From Acanthornis magna (taxonomy: Eukaryota; Chordata; Aves; Passeriformes; Acanthizidae), in contig JAWUZG010000016.1 of assembly GCA_036785705.1 (NCBI GenBank), positions 2,046,001-2,110,000 on the forward strand: a stretch of DNA of 64,000 nucleotides, in the 5' to 3' direction. Made by a program: the position numbers and the translations under genes. Every line of letters begins with the position of its first letter. Position 1 is the first letter of the stretch. Below the pieces are notes generated by a model. The model had not been told where the DNA came from. It made no database searches and was given only the letters and a program-made list of their open reading frames with translations. Positions 63,086-64,000 of this stretch are shown piece after piece.

Positions 63086-63241
63086 AGACAGACTGTGGGT
63101 GTGTGAAAAAATCTCCAGACACCTGGAAGGTTTCTGATTTAGACATAATAGTGGATCCTATTCTGTCACCTCCCACTTCTCTTCAGTCTGCTGTTCACAA
63201 TGTCATCCGCCTGGCACCTACTCTGTTTGACACCCAACACT
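63086..63241 (+). CDS. candidate in-frame cassette exon of PPP1R13B
   Basis: A 156-base open block lies between an acceptor (GTCCGGTAG ending at 63085) and a GTGAGT donor at 63242. The acceptor is preceded by a T/C-rich run (about 63025-63053), a branch-like GTAAC and about 100 bases without any AG. It enters in phase 1, as exon 9 requires, and leaves in phase 1, so insertion adds 52 residues without a frameshift: E-TDCGCVKKSPDTWKV, then SDLDIIVDPILSPPTSLQ and SAVHNVIRLAPTLFDTQH. The Ser/Pro content suits the linker. I do not recall this segment in human ASPP1, so it may be lineage-specific, rarely used or chance. Confidence 0.4.
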
Positions 63242-64000
63242 GTGAGTCCGTAGAAGATCTCTGGCTAGCTAAGAACTCAGTTTTTAATATGGTCATCTGA
63301 GCTCTTGCACACAGATGCATATTAAACAGCATCTTTAGAACTTGTGTTGTGGTCTGTCGTGTAGAAGATGCTGTTGAAATGTAAAATGGTTGAGAAGTTG
63401 CTTTTCCTCTTTGAAGGAAACAGATTTGCAGCAAATTCATCCCAGGAGTACTGGAGTAGTGTACCTGGGATGAGTTTTCTTCACTGAAAAACCCCAAAAT
63501 TTTCAAAATGTTAGAAATTTCTGTTAATCACTCAAGCATGTTTTAGTATATCTCAGATTGGATAGATGTATAAAATCCAGGTTTACTTCGAGTCACTTTG
63601 TCAGAAACTTTGAGTTTCCACGTTGCACTGACCCCAGAGTTGGGTTAAAAGCTCACTCTGTCCAAGTCAATAGCCAGAATCTTGCTCCCTCCCATTGGAC
63701 TCGGAGCGTGCTTCAGTTGCTGTAGTAAGTATCCTGGATCCAGCCCTACAAAAATTTTAGGTAAAGCCAGAGAAATGCACAAAACCTTTTGTGTCTGTGT
63801 GTCACCGTCTTATCTATGTAAATGCACAATGGCCTGGTGAGAGCTGAAGTACACTGGGTGTTCAGGCACAGGCAAGAGGGTGCATTTGGAGGGGAAGATG
63901 GAGCCACTTGGCTAAAATGACTGTGGGGTGGCTGAGAGCAGGAGCTGGGAGGGCTCATCAGGGGCATGTTGGCATCAGATCCCCCTCGACCAGGTTGCTC

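Larger units (their letters stand above)
61400..64000 (+). other. PPP1R13B: PPP1R13B intron 9, 5' part, running off the window
   Basis: It is a phase-1 intron starting GTAAGT. It contains a 10-base perfect inverted repeat at 62279-62288 / 62317-62326 and a candidate cassette exon at 63086-63241. No other coding block resembling ASPP1 is visible before the right edge, so the acceptor of the next constitutive exon lies outside. Confidence 0.85.

Noticed and set aside
1..64000. CRISPR arrays, operons, tRNA or rRNA genes, prophage or defence systems
   Set aside because: No regularly spaced repeats, cloverleaf-like sequences or gene clusters were seen; the window is an ordinary vertebrate gene with large introns.

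Overview
The window looks like vertebrate, and most probably bird, genomic DNA. It is AT-rich, has large introns and one sharp CpG island, and carries three degraded copies with the 3'-end signature of CR1 LINEs, the dominant avian retroposon. One protein-coding gene is supported. Read on the + strand, it is the 5' two-thirds or so of the exon chain of PPP1R13B (ASPP1, apoptosis-stimulating protein of p53 1). The identification rests on nine consecutive exons with intact GT/AG sites and matching phases. Spliced, they give an uninterrupted 388-residue N-terminal protein segment matching remembered ASPP1 far better than its paralogue ASPP2 (TP53BP2). The 3' part of the gene (proline-rich region, ankyrin repeats, SH3) lies beyond the right edge.

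Layout: 1-5200 is gene-free upstream DNA. A CpG-island promoter with GC boxes and an E-box covers about 5210-6620. Exon 1 encodes only Met-Met-Pro (6024-6032). Intron 1 is about 25 kb and holds a CR1 fragment, GT-rich low-complexity tracts and a purine-biased domain. Exons 2-4 (31305-31452, 38144-38263, 39741-39808) encode the ubiquitin-like/RA-like N-terminal domain and a linker. Intron 4 is about 17 kb. Exons 5-8 (56735-60426) encode the Gln/Glu/Lys-rich helical coiled-coil region, and exon 9 (61219-61399) begins the Ser/Pro-rich linker. Intron 9 runs off the window.

Most noteworthy candidates: (a) a phase-matched 156-bp putative cassette exon in intron 9 (63086-63241), with a long AG-free polypyrimidine approach and a GTGAGT donor; (b) a CpG-enriched patch in intron 4 (about 47.9-48.0 kb) with an ATG-initiated ORF ending at a phase-0 donor. 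The latter could be an alternative first exon making an ASPP1 form without the N-terminal domain, like the known N-truncated ASPP2/BBP forms; (c) an exon 8 end that keeps an ASPP2-like Lys-Glu-Asn-Ile-Pro tail; (d) GT-rich tracts that lie almost only on the transcribed gene's sense strand. No tRNA, rRNA, CRISPR array or bacterial-type system is visible. All similarity statements are from memory; no search was run.
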